Source: Desulfovibrio sp. (GTDB lineage Bacteria > Desulfobacterota > Desulfovibrionia > Desulfovibrionales > Desulfovibrionaceae). Taken from it: a stretch of DNA of 15,242 nt. This document shows, piece by piece, positions 1 to 6,809 of this stretch. Position 1 is the first letter of the stretch. Each line of letters starts with the position of its first letter. The stretch is from NCBI GenBank assembly GCA_020217165.1, contig JAIWOE010000083.1:1-15242 (forward strand), given 5' to 3'. The notes beneath the pieces were generated by a model. It was given only the letters and a program-made list of their open reading frames with translations, had not been told where the DNA came from and made no database searches. The position numbers and the translations under genes are program-made.

Positions 1-2
1 AG

Positions 3-1850
3 TCCATCAACCGCTCCCTGGAATCCAACGTGGCCCGCCTGGCGGACTCCGAGCGTGATCTCATCGACCATCGCACCCGCCTGCAGCAGGAGGTGGAGGC
101 CCGCACGGCGGATTTGTCCTTGGAGGTGCAGGAACGTCGCAACACCCAAAAGGCCCTGCAGCGCGAGCGGGACTTCATCCAGACCATCTTCGAGACTGCC
201 GGCGCCCTCATCGCCGTGATGGACGTCAAAGGCCGCCTCAAGCAGTGCAACCACGCCTTCGAAGTGGTCACGGGGTATCTTTCCCACGAACTCAAAAACC
301 GCCCCTTTCAGGAGTTGCTGGCCCTGCAGGATGCCGGCGTTACCTTTTCGGCCAGTCTGCGGCGGCTGGCACACCACGGCGATGTGCTGCGCGAGGAGCT
401 GCCCGTGCGCACCCGCACCGGGGCGCGCCGGCATGTGAGCTGGTCCTTCACGGCCATGAGCGCCGGGGAGGGCGAGGCCGTGGAGCACGTCATCGCCACG
501 GGCATGGACATGACCGAAAAACGCAGCGCCGAGGATGCCCTGCGTGACAGCGAGGCCCGGTTCCGCGCCGTGTTCACCGAGGCCGGCATGGGCATCGCCC
601 TGTTCGACGTCTCGGGCTTTTGCCTGGACGCCAACCCCTGCCTGGCCGGCATGCTCAAGCGTTCCTCCCACGAACTGCCCGGCACCCTCCTGGCCCGGCA
701 TGCCCATCCGGCGGATGCCCCCCTGCTCACCGCCGCCATCAAGGAGCTGTTCAACGATCCCGGCCAGACCCGGCGGCTGGACCTGCGGTTCCTGGACAGC
801 GCCGGCCGTCGCCTCTGGACCCAGTGCGCCCTGAGCCTGGTGGTGGCCCGCGGCGGCAGGACCGCCTACGGATTCGCCATCATCGAAGACGTGACCCGCC
901 GTCACGAAATGGAAGAAGCCCTGCGCTCCGCCGAGGCCACCTATCGCACCATCTTCGAAAACGCCGTGGAAGGCATTTTCCAGGCAGACCTGCAAGGCGG
1001 CTTCCACCGCATCAATCCCGCCATGGCCCTCATGTTCGGCTATCCCTCCCCGGACCGCATGGCCGCCGAGGCGCCCAACGCCCTGGACCTGCTGTGCACC
1101 CAGCCGGAAACCAGGGCCGCCCTCATGGACCAACTGGCACGCCAGGGACATGTGGCCAACTTTGAAATGCAGGCCCGCCACCGCGACGGCCACAGCATCT
1201 GGATCAGCGTGAGCGCCCGGGCCCTCATGGACGAGACCCGCACCCTGCGGTACCTGGAAGGACTGGCCGAAGACATTACCGAACGCAAGGCCTGCGAGTT
1301 GCTGCTGCATCAAAAGGCCACCCTGGATGAACTCACCGGCATTCCCAACCGGTATCAGTTCATGGAACGCTTCGAACAACTCCTGGCCCAGAGCCGCCGG
1401 CTCAAGCAGCCCATGGCCGTGCTGTACATCGACCTGGATGGCTTCAAACAGGTGAATGACACCCACGGCCACCACACTGGGGATCAGGTGCTGGCCGAGG
1501 TGGCCCGCCGCCTGGGCGAACGGGTGCGCAAGTCCGATGTTGCCGCCCGCCTGGGCGGGGACGAATTTGCCGTGCTGCTGCTGGGCAGCGCAGAACGCGA
1601 GGACATCGCCCATGTCTGCAACAACATTATTGAATTCATCTCAAGACCCTATGTGCCCGCGGCCCTGGGCGGCAATGTGCCCTGCCGCATTGGCGTGAGC
1701 ATCGGGGTGAGTCTGTTTCCGGATCATGGCACGGACACCGAAACCCTCCTGCGCAAGGCGGATGTGGCCATGTACCAGGCCAAACAACGCGGCGGCAACA
1801 CCATGCAGGTGTTTGCCGACGCCGGCGCCCTGCCCTATCGCGATGACTGA
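3..1850 (+). CDS. PAS-PAS-PAS-GGDEF diguanylate cyclase, 5'-truncated
   Basis: This predicted sensor makes the second messenger cyclic di-GMP from two GTP. The frame is open to the first base of the window. The GTG at 30 has no convincing ribosome binding site, so the true start and any N-terminal sensor or membrane part lie outside. Counting from that GTG, residues about 10-48 are a charged helix that looks coiled-coil. Three PAS domains follow at about 49-165, 170-290 and 298-420, each ending in a D(M/V/I)T-type linker. The GGDEF domain covers about 430-600. The active-site motif GGDEF is intact at 509-513. RKSD lies five residues before it and fits the RxxD inhibitory site for product feedback. 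No EAL or HD-GYP domain follows, so it should be a cyclase only. The ABC transporter gene starts 86 bp downstream on the same strand. What the PAS domains sense cannot be read from sequence. Confidence 0.92.
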   Translation, partial: SINRSLESNVARLADSERDLIDHRTRLQQEVEARTADLSLEVQERRNTQKALQRERDFIQTIFETAGALIAVMDVKGRLKQCNHAFEVVTGYLSHELKNRPFQELLALQDAGVTFSASLRRLAHHGDVLREELPVRTRTGARRHVSWSFTAMSAGEGEAVEHVIATGMDMTEKRSAEDALRDSEARFRAVFTEAGMGIALFDVSGFCLDANPCLAGMLKRSSHELPGTLLARHAHPADAPLLTAAIKELFNDPGQTRRLDLRFLDSAGRRLWTQCALSLVVARGGRTAYGFAIIEDVTRRHEMEEALRSAEATYRTIFENAVEGIFQADLQGGFHRINPAMALMFGYPSPDRMAAEAPNALDLLCTQPETRAALMDQLARQGHVANFEMQARHRDGHSIWISVSARALMDETRTLRYLEGLAEDITERKACELLLHQKATLDELTGIPNRYQFMERFEQLLAQSRRLKQPMAVLYIDLDGFKQVNDTHGHHTGDQVLAEVARRLGERVRKSDVAARLGGDEFAVLLLGSAEREDIAHVCNNIIEFISRPYVPAALGGNVPCRIGVSIGVSLFPDHGTDTETLLRKADVAMYQAKQRGGNTMQVFADAGALPYRDD

Positions 1851-1872
1851 TCCCCTGGCCCGGCACCCCATT

Positions 1873-1886
1873 GGGGGCATGCCCCC
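1873..1886. repeat. 14-bp GC-rich perfect palindrome between dgc and ABC genes
   Basis: GGGGGCATGCCCCC is its own reverse complement and lies 23 bp after the diguanylate cyclase stop. It could form a short cruciform or help end transcription, but no T run follows, so it is not a convincing intrinsic terminator. An alternative pairing, CCCC with GGGG across ATT, overlaps it. Confidence 0.5.
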
Positions 1887-1936
1887 GGCACTTCTGACCG
1901 TCCTCCCCACCCCCCTGCCCTGGATACCGTACCGTC

Positions 1937-3733
1937 ATGTCCACCCCCGTCGCCCGCCTGTTTGGCCATGCCGTGTGGCCCTTGTTCGTCTGGGCCAGGC
2001 CCTACAAAAAACGCATCGCCTTGGGCTTGGGGTGCAACGCCCTGGCCCGGTTCTTCGATCTGGTGCCCATGGTCCTTATCGGCCGGCTGGTGGATGTGAT
2101 GACCAGCCCCCCCGGCGGCGTGTTGCCCGGCATTGAGACCTTTGTGCACTATGGCCTGCTGGTGCTGGCTGCCTTCTGCTGCCTGGCGGTGTTCCAGAGC
2201 ACCTCGGACTACCTGCTGGACTCCATGGCCCAGAAGGTCCGCCACGACCTGCGCACGGATCTGTACACCGCCCTGTCCCGCCAGGACCTGGCCTTTTTCG
2301 AGGACCGCCAAGCCGGGGACATTCTTTCGGTTGTTTCCAATGATGTGGACAACCTGGAGTCCTTTTTCTCCGACGCCACCACCAGCATGGTGCGCACCAT
2401 CATCACTTTTGCCGGGACCTTCGGATTCTTGTTCTGGCTGGATTGGCGGCTGGCCCTGCTGCTGGCCGGTCCCCTGCCCCTAGGCCTAATGGCGGTGCGC
2501 TTTTTCGCCACCCGCGTGCAGCCGCAATACCGCAAGGCCCGGCAGAGCGTGGGAGAAATCAACTCCCTACTGGAAAACAACATCCGCGGCATGGGGGTCA
2601 TCCAGGCCTACACGGCCGAGGCCAGCCAGGCCGCCCGCATTGCGGAGCAGTCTGCCACGTACCGGGATGCCGCCATCAAGGCCGGGCTGGAGCGGGCCCG
2701 CTTCGTGCCCCTGCTGTACGGCGTGGCCGGGGTGTCCTACGCCGTGCTCATCGCCGGCGGGGGCTGGCTCACGGCCTCGGACCACGGCCCTTCCTTGGGG
2801 GATTACACCACCTTCGTGCTCATGGCCATGCGGCTTATTCTGCCCCTGTTCGTCTTTGGGATGCTCATCAACCAGATCCAACGCACCGAGGCCTCGGCCC
2901 AACGCATCCGGGACCTGCTGGCCACCACGCCCCGGGTGGTGGATGCGCCGGACGCCGTGGACCTGGCTGCGCCGCCGGCCAGCCTGGAATTCCGTGATGT
3001 CTGCTTTGCTTATCCCGGCCGGGAACAGGTGCTCAACCACGTGCAGTTCCGCCTGGAGCGCGGGCACGTGCTGGGGGTGGTGGGGCCCACGGGGGCGGGC
3101 AAATCCACCTGCATCAAGCTGGTGCTGCGGTATTACGACCCCACCTGCGGCGCGGTGCTGCTGAACGGCCGGCCCCTTTCGGACTACACCCTGGCCAGCA
3201 TTCGCAGGCACCTGGGGTATGTCTCCCAGGAGGCCTTTTTGTTCCACGGCACCGTGGCCGAGAACATCCGCCTGGGCTCACCCGAGGCCGACATGGATGC
3301 CGTGCGCCGGGCCGCGGCCGTGGCCGGGGCCGACGAGTTCATCGAAAAACTGCCTCAGGGGTACGAGACCCTGGTGGGCGAACGCGGGGTGAAGCTCTCC
3401 GGCGGGCAGCGACAGCGCGTGTCCCTGGCGCGGGCCGTGCTGCGGGATCCGGCCATCCTTATCCTGGACGAGGCCACTTCCGCCGTGGACACCCGCACCG
3501 AAGCCCTCATTCAGCAGAATCTGCAGCGTTTTCGCCAGGGCCGCATGACCCTGGCCGTGGCGCACCGGCTCTCCACCATCCGCCACAGCGATGACATCCT
3601 GGTGCTGGTGGACGGCGTAGTGGTGGAGCGCGGCACCCACGACGCCCTGCTGCACCGCCAGGGGGCCTATGCCCACCTGTGGCGCGTGCAAAGCGGCGAG
3701 GACCAGGCCGAGGGGCCTGCCTCGCGGCAATGA
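1937..3733 (+). CDS. ABC exporter, fused permease/ATPase half-transporter
   Basis: A 598-residue half-transporter of the MsbA/MdlB/LmrA type, which should work as a dimer in the inner membrane and use ATP to export a lipid, peptide or drug-like substrate. Residues about 15-320 form the six-helix ABC transmembrane domain. The nucleotide-binding domain covers about 350-580. Its key motifs are complete: Walker A GPTGAGKST at 383-391, Q-loop in GYVSQEAF, signature LSGGQ at 487-491, Walker B ILILDEAT with D511 and E512, and the switch histidine H543 in AVAHRLSTI. The length is normal for the family. The ATG at 1937 is the only reasonable start, but no clear Shine-Dalgarno sequence precedes it, so initiation may be weak or coupled to upstream translation. 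Substrate cannot be assigned. It faces the small gene at 3764-4132, with 30 bp between the stops. Confidence 0.93.
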   Translation: MSTPVARLFGHAVWPLFVWARPYKKRIALGLGCNALARFFDLVPMVLIGRLVDVMTSPPGGVLPGIETFVHYGLLVLAAFCCLAVFQSTSDYLLDSMAQKVRHDLRTDLYTALSRQDLAFFEDRQAGDILSVVSNDVDNLESFFSDATTSMVRTIITFAGTFGFLFWLDWRLALLLAGPLPLGLMAVRFFATRVQPQYRKARQSVGEINSLLENNIRGMGVIQAYTAEASQAARIAEQSATYRDAAIKAGLERARFVPLLYGVAGVSYAVLIAGGGWLTASDHGPSLGDYTTFVLMAMRLILPLFVFGMLINQIQRTEASAQRIRDLLATTPRVVDAPDAVDLAAPPASLEFRDVCFAYPGREQVLNHVQFRLERGHVLGVVGPTGAGKSTCIKLVLRYYDPTCGAVLLNGRPLSDYTLASIRRHLGYVSQEAFLFHGTVAENIRLGSPEADMDAVRRAAAVAGADEFIEKLPQGYETLVGERGVKLSGGQRQRVSLARAVLRDPAILILDEATSAVDTRTEALIQQNLQRFRQGRMTLAVAHRLSTIRHSDDILVLVDGVVVERGTHDALLHRQGAYAHLWRVQSGEDQAEGPASRQ

Positions 3734-3763
3734 TCCGCCAGTTCGCGGCCCTGCCAGGGGAGA

Positions 3764-4132
3764 TCAGACGAGCTGTTCGATGAACAGCTCCAGCTCGTTG
3801 GGCTGGCCGGCCACGTATTCATCGGGGTACAGCAGGCTGGCCTTGTAGAACACGCTGTTCACGGTGCGGGCCTGCCGGGCCCGGGCGGCCATGCTGTGGA
3901 CCTGATCCTGAACCATTTCAGCAAGATGTCTCGGCATGCTCTCCAGGAGCGGCGCCATGCGACCCGGCAGGGTCAGCAGGACGGCGCACTTCTCGTCCAG
4001 GGCCGCGGCGTGGGCGGCGGTGTCGTAGCCATTGTCCAGGGCGGCCTGGGCCTGGGCCTCCAGGGCGCGCACCTGGGCTGCGGTCTGGCGCAGCAGGTCC
4101 AGGGCCGGGGCGAGGGTGGTGGGTGCAGTCAT
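3764..4132 (-). CDS. Hypothetical protein, 122 aa, helical
   Basis: I do not recognise this protein. It is 122 residues, rich in Ala, Leu and Gln, and looks almost wholly alpha-helical. A helix of about residues 5-45 contains LLRQTAAQVRALEAQAQAAL. A Met-rich stretch of about 60-85 is followed by an acidic C terminus ending ELELFIEQLV. There are no signal peptide, membrane segments or catalytic motifs. An in-frame ATG lies at 4153, but I chose the ATG at 4132 because GAGGA stands four bases before it, while nothing like a ribosome binding site precedes 4153. Codon use matches the neighbours. It diverges from the MerR-like gene at 4352, with 219 bp between the starts, and converges on the ABC transporter gene. 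A small helical chaperone or adaptor is possible, but nothing in the sequence proves it. Confidence 0.7.
   Translation of the reverse strand: MTAPTTLAPALDLLRQTAAQVRALEAQAQAALDNGYDTAAHAAALDEKCAVLLTLPGRMAPLLESMPRHLAEMVQDQVHSMAARARQARTVNSVFYKASLLYPDEYVAGQPNELELFIEQLV
3770..3790. terminator. Possible bidirectional hairpin between convergent genes
   Basis: GAGCTGTTC and GAACAGCTC form a perfect 9-bp stem closed by a three-base loop. It sits inside the last codons of the minus-strand gene, which ends at 3764, and 36 bp after the ABC transporter stop. There is no T run on either side. The call as a factor-assisted or weak terminator is an inference; it may simply be a coding palindrome. Confidence 0.35.
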
Positions 4133-4252
4133 GCGATCCTCACGGGATTGCATCGCAATGGCAACGCAATCAGCTTACAGTATTTCGGGCGAGCCTATGC
4201 AGGGTGCGCGGGCTTGTCAATGAATGCACGCAAGGCGTGCCGGGGGCAGATT

Positions 4253-4267
4253 CTAGAAAAAATCTAG
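4253..4267. promoter_or_regulatory. Inverted repeat CTAGA-A5-TCTAG, candidate operator
   Basis: A perfect 5-bp inverted repeat around a run of five A bases lies in the AT-rich part of the divergent intergenic region, upstream of the MerR-like gene. CTAG is generally rare in bacterial genomes, so two copies in 15 bp in GC-rich DNA stand out. The position between divergent genes fits a regulator site. No binding protein can be named. Confidence 0.35.
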
Positions 4268-4279
4268 CCCTGATGCGTG

Positions 4280-4309
4280 GTTGCGCATCGTCGCAACAGT
4301 GTTTACAGT
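4280..4309 (+). promoter_or_regulatory. Candidate promoter with inverted repeat, MerR-like gene
   Basis: TTGCGC at 4281-4286 and TACAGT at 4304-4309 are separated by exactly 17 bp. They match sigma70 -35 at 3/6 and -10 at 4/6. An inverted repeat GTTGCG-CATCGT-CGCAAC at 4280-4297 covers the -35 box, as an autoregulatory operator might. The predicted transcript would start near 4316, leaving a leader of about 36 bases before the ATG at 4352. This is a weak match and an inference. Confidence 0.33.
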
Positions 4310-4351
4310 CAACCGCATTGGCATTGCCGCGCCTTGAACCAGGAATCCGCC

Positions 4352-5029
4352 ATGGCCCCGCCCCTGTTCGATGACGATCCGCTGCACGCAGACCACCCCG
4401 TGCCCATCACGGAGCTGGCGCGGCGGTTCCTGCTGCCGGAATCCACAGCGCGGTATTATTGCAAACGATTTCTGCCCTGGCTGCCCCATGTCGGGGAGGG
4501 CAAACGACGGCGGTTCCTGCCCGAAGCCGTGCCGGTCTTCGCCGCCATTGTCCAGGGAATGCAGGAGCATAAGGACGCCCGACACGTGGCGCGCCTGCTG
4601 GGGGATCCTCCGGCAGCGCCCCCTGCCTCACAATCGCAACCACTGGCCCCGCGTTCGCAATCGCAATCGCAACCCCATGCCGTGCGGGGAACCCGCGTGG
4701 GCAGCCTGGCCGTCATCCAGCCCACGGCCCTGCATCCCCAGGAGCTGGGCGCCCTGGCCCACGCCGTGCACCAGCAAAGCCAGGCCCTGGAGGCCATTGC
4801 CGCCACCCTGGCCGCCATGCAGGCCCAGCAGCAGGAAATCACCTCCCTGCGCCAGGCCCTGGTCCGCCGCGAGGAGGAGGCCGCCACCCTGCGCGAGGAG
4901 CTGCGCCGGCTGGCCCTGCTGCAGGACAGCGCCGAGAAGACACACCAGCAGGACATGGAGCAGTTGCGCAAATGGCTGGCCGCCCTGGCCCGGGAACAGC
5001 AAAAAGGCAGGGGCGAAGCGGGACAATGA
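4352..5029 (+). CDS. MerR-like HTH protein with C-terminal coiled coil
   Basis: A 225-residue predicted DNA-binding protein. Residues about 16-80 resemble the MerR winged helix-turn-helix: ITELARRFLLPESTARYYCK is followed by a basic wing with GEGKRRRF and a helix DARHVARLL. Residues about 88-120 are a Gln/Ser/Pro-rich linker, partly encoded by three tandem TCGCAA units at 4655-4672. Residues about 135-215 are rich in Gln, Glu, Leu and Arg and look like a long coiled coil. No metal-binding cysteines or effector domain are seen, so it is not a classical metal- or drug-responsive MerR. I chose the ATG at 4352, which has AGGA seven bases upstream, over an in-frame GTG at 4277. HTH plus coiled coil is also the layout of structural DNA binders such as RacA. 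A transcriptional or a chromosome-organising role are both open. Confidence 0.75.
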   Translation: MAPPLFDDDPLHADHPVPITELARRFLLPESTARYYCKRFLPWLPHVGEGKRRRFLPEAVPVFAAIVQGMQEHKDARHVARLLGDPPAAPPASQSQPLAPRSQSQSQPHAVRGTRVGSLAVIQPTALHPQELGALAHAVHQQSQALEAIAATLAAMQAQQQEITSLRQALVRREEEAATLREELRRLALLQDSAEKTHQQDMEQLRKWLAALAREQQKGRGEAGQ

Positions 5030-5035
5030 GAAACA

Positions 5036-5075
5036 CGCGGGGAATGCCTGCGGCATGAAGCAGACTTCCCCCGCG
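5036..5075. terminator. Hairpin between convergent HTH gene and roo
   Basis: CGCGGGGAA at 5036-5044 pairs with TTCCCCCGCG at 5066-5075, with one bulged base. A smaller hairpin, ATGCC-TGC-GGCAT, lies inside the loop at 5044-5056. It fills the 63-bp gap between the two convergent stops. No strong T run follows on either strand, although TGTTTCT follows on the minus strand, the side that would end the rubredoxin-ROO transcript. It is probably a shared terminator. Confidence 0.55.
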
Positions 5076-5092
5076 CGCTCGGTGCAATGCGA

Positions 5093-6295
5093 TTACAGCC
5101 TGGCCTTCAGGGCCTTGGCGATGGCCTGGGCCATGGCTTTGAGCTGTTCGTAGTCCGCATGGGTGGGGACGTTCTTCACCTTGACCGGCGTGGCCGGCAT
5201 GTCAAAGCCCATGCCCGTGAGCCACTCGGCCAGCACCTTGGTGGATTCCCCGCTCCAGCCGAAGGATCCGAAGGCGCCGCCAATCTTGTTCTGCGGCCGC
5301 AGGCCCTTGATATACTGCAAGGTGCCGGCCACGTAGGGCAGGATGCCATTGTTGTGGGTGGGACAGCCCACCACCACGGCGCCGGCATCGCTGATTTCGC
5401 TCATAATCTGCGAATGGTGGCAGGCCTTGCACCACATGAGCTTCACGGTGCAGCCTTCCTCGCGGAAGCATTCCGCCAGCACGCGGGCCATCTTTTCCGT
5501 GGAATGCCACATGGTATCGTAGAAGATGACCACCTTGTTGGTGGGCTTCTGTTCGGCAAATTCCACGTACTTCTGCACGGCAAAGGCGCACTGGTCCGCC
5601 CCGCGGAAAATCACGCCGTGGTCCGGGCAGATGTATTCCGGGGCCACGCCCGCGGCCACCAGGGTCTCAATGGCCTTGAGGGTTTGCGGGGCGTAGGGGT
5701 TGACGATGTTGGCGTAGTATTCCCGCATGGCCCGTTCCATGGTGTGGATCGGGATCTGGTCGCTGAAGCGTTCGCTGGCGGCGATATTCTGGCCAAAGAT
5801 GTCGTTGCTGATGAGCACCTTCTCGTCGGCAAACCAGGAGACCATGCTGTCTGGCCAGTGCAGCATGCGGGTTTCGTAGAACGTCACCGTACGCTTGCCC
5901 AGGGAGAGTGTCTCCCCGTGCTTGACCACCTGCACGGGCCAGTCCTTGTAATGGAAGTGGGATTCCATGGCCTTCTGGCCCAGGGAGGAGGTGAAGATCT
6001 TCTCCGGCTGGCAGGCTTCAATGAGGGCGGGCAGCGCACCGGCGTGGTCCAGCTCCAGGTGCTGGATCACCAGGTAATCAATCTTCTTGGGATCAATGAC
6101 ACTGGCGATGCCGCACAGGAGTTCGCCTTTGTACTCGGCCTTCACCGTATCGAAGAGCGTGGTCTTTTCGTCTTCCACGAGATAGGCGTTGTACGTGGTG
6201 CCCATGGGCGAGAGGGTGTAGCCGTGAAAGTCGCGGCTGTTCCAGTCAATGGCGCCCACCAGGTGGAAGCCGTCAATGATTTTTGTTGCTTGCAT
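5093..6295 (-). CDS. roo: Rubredoxin:oxygen oxidoreductase (flavodiiron protein)
   Basis: This cytoplasmic enzyme reduces O2 to water with electrons from rubredoxin; related flavodiiron proteins can also reduce NO. It has 400 residues, the normal size for this class. The N-terminal metallo-beta-lactamase-like domain, about 1-250, carries every di-iron ligand: H79, E81 and D83 in QHLELDHAG, then H146, D165 and H226. H84, conserved beside D83, is also present. The C-terminal flavodoxin domain, about 254-400, binds FMN and has the phosphate loop YDTMWHSTEK. From memory the sequence is nearly the same as crystallised D. gigas ROO, ending about two residues earlier. The rubredoxin gene lies 48 bp upstream on the same strand, so the two are most likely co-transcribed. 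The Shine-Dalgarno sequence is weak (GGAT about ten bases upstream), which would fit translation that depends on the leading gene. Confidence 0.97.
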   Translation of the reverse strand: MQATKIIDGFHLVGAIDWNSRDFHGYTLSPMGTTYNAYLVEDEKTTLFDTVKAEYKGELLCGIASVIDPKKIDYLVIQHLELDHAGALPALIEACQPEKIFTSSLGQKAMESHFHYKDWPVQVVKHGETLSLGKRTVTFYETRMLHWPDSMVSWFADEKVLISNDIFGQNIAASERFSDQIPIHTMERAMREYYANIVNPYAPQTLKAIETLVAAGVAPEYICPDHGVIFRGADQCAFAVQKYVEFAEQKPTNKVVIFYDTMWHSTEKMARVLAECFREEGCTVKLMWCKACHHSQIMSEISDAGAVVVGCPTHNNGILPYVAGTLQYIKGLRPQNKIGGAFGSFGWSGESTKVLAEWLTGMGFDMPATPVKVKNVPTHADYEQLKAMAQAIAKALKARL

Positions 6296-6343
6296 AAAGG
6301 TATCCAGCGTGATGCAGTGTCAGGATGCGGCGTTGCGGCGTGG

Positions 6344-6502
6344 CTATTGCTTCTCGAAGGCGTCCTTGGAGGCGCCGCACACAGGGCAGGCCCAGTCGTC
6401 GGGCAGGTCTTCGAACTTGGTGCCAGGCTTGATGCCGCTGTCGGGATCGCCCTTTGCGGGGTCGTATTCATAGCCGCAGATGGTGCAGACGTAGATATCC
6501 AT
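6344..6502 (-). CDS. rd: Rubredoxin, 52 aa
   Basis: A small iron protein with one Fe(S-Cys)4 centre that carries single electrons and is the known direct donor to ROO. Translating the minus strand from the ATG at 6502 to the TAG at 6344 gives 52 residues. The two iron-binding pairs are C6-x-x-C9 in CTICGY and C39-x-x-C42 in CPVCGA. The family's aromatic core is present (Y4, Y11, Y13, F30, W37, F49). AAGGAG stands eight bases before the ATG, a much better ribosome binding site than that of roo. From memory it differs from D. gigas rubredoxin only at residue 8, Ile instead of Val. It lacks any extra domain and any export signal, so it works in the cytoplasm. As first gene of the pair it should be made in excess over ROO. 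Confidence 0.97.
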   Translation of the reverse strand: MDIYVCTICGYEYDPAKGDPDSGIKPGTKFEDLPDDWACPVCGASKDAFEKQ

Positions 6503-6571
6503 GGGAATGCTCCTTGCTTGTGGTGCAATTTTTGTCGGGCGTCATGGTCTTCGGTTGCCTGAATACCGGTT

Positions 6572-6586
6572 CCCAGCAACGCTGGG
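6572..6586 (-). repeat. Short hairpin in the predicted rd leader
   Basis: CCCAGC and GCTGGG form a perfect 6-bp stem with a three-base loop. It is flanked by two direct copies of GGTTGCC (plus strand, at about 6553 and 6589). It would sit in the 5' leader of the rubredoxin-ROO mRNA. The role is unknown; mRNA stability or a protein site are options. Confidence 0.4.
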
Positions 6587-6602
6587 TGGGTTGCCATTGT
6601 GC

Positions 6603-6631
6603 GATGTACCTTTTTTAGAAGGGAACTTCAA
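6603..6631 (-). promoter_or_regulatory. Candidate sigma70 promoter of rd-roo
   Basis: On the minus strand TTGAAG (6626-6631) and TACATC (6603-6608) are 17 bp apart. They match the -35 at 4/6 and the -10 at 3/6. Transcription would begin near 6597, giving a leader of about 95 bases that contains the hairpin at 6572-6586. The spacing is ideal but the -10 is poor. Confidence 0.35.
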
Positions 6632-6678
6632 TCCCCGTCGCTGATTATTTGATCCACTTCGCCCTTGGGGCACCAAAA

Positions 6679-6694
6679 TTGTTTGACGAAACAA
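6679..6694. promoter_or_regulatory. Inverted repeat TTGTTT-GACG-AAACAA
   Basis: A perfect 6-bp inverted repeat with a 4-bp centre, the size and symmetry of an operator for a dimeric regulator. It lies 116 bp before azlC and about 80 bp upstream of the candidate rd promoter, so it could serve either side. It does not match the Fur, Rex or HcpR consensus as I know them. Confidence 0.38.
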
Positions 6695-6809
6695 CACCCT
6701 TTGCCCCACACCTTCCGAGCAATTTTGTTCAAGACCCCGGGCGCAGGACTCTGGCACAGCACGGGCAGTCCGCAGGAGTTCAACCCACTTCAAAGGGAGC
6801 AGGAGACGC

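Larger units (their letters stand above)
6503..6809. promoter_or_regulatory. 307-bp divergent control region, rd-roo / azlCD
   Basis: There is no credible gene in this stretch between the divergent starts of rd and azlC. It is richer in A and T than the flanking genes. It holds a candidate promoter for rd (6603-6631), a short hairpin in the likely rd leader (6572-6586), a perfect inverted repeat at 6679-6694 and a longer-range repeat pair, CAAAATTG at 6674-6681 and CAATTTTG at 6720-6727. I found no convincing -35/-10 pair for azlC. Confidence 0.7.

Noticed and set aside
4655..4672. Three tandem TCGCAA units as a phase-variation repeat
   Set aside because: The unit is six bases and in frame, so copy change would only add or remove Ser-Gln. 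Three copies is too few to suggest slippage switching.
5087..6562. 491-codon open frame on the plus strand, antisense to roo and rubredoxin
   Set aside because: The minus strand codes for two fully recognised proteins with all ligands. The antisense translation is rich in His, Gly and Val and has no family features.
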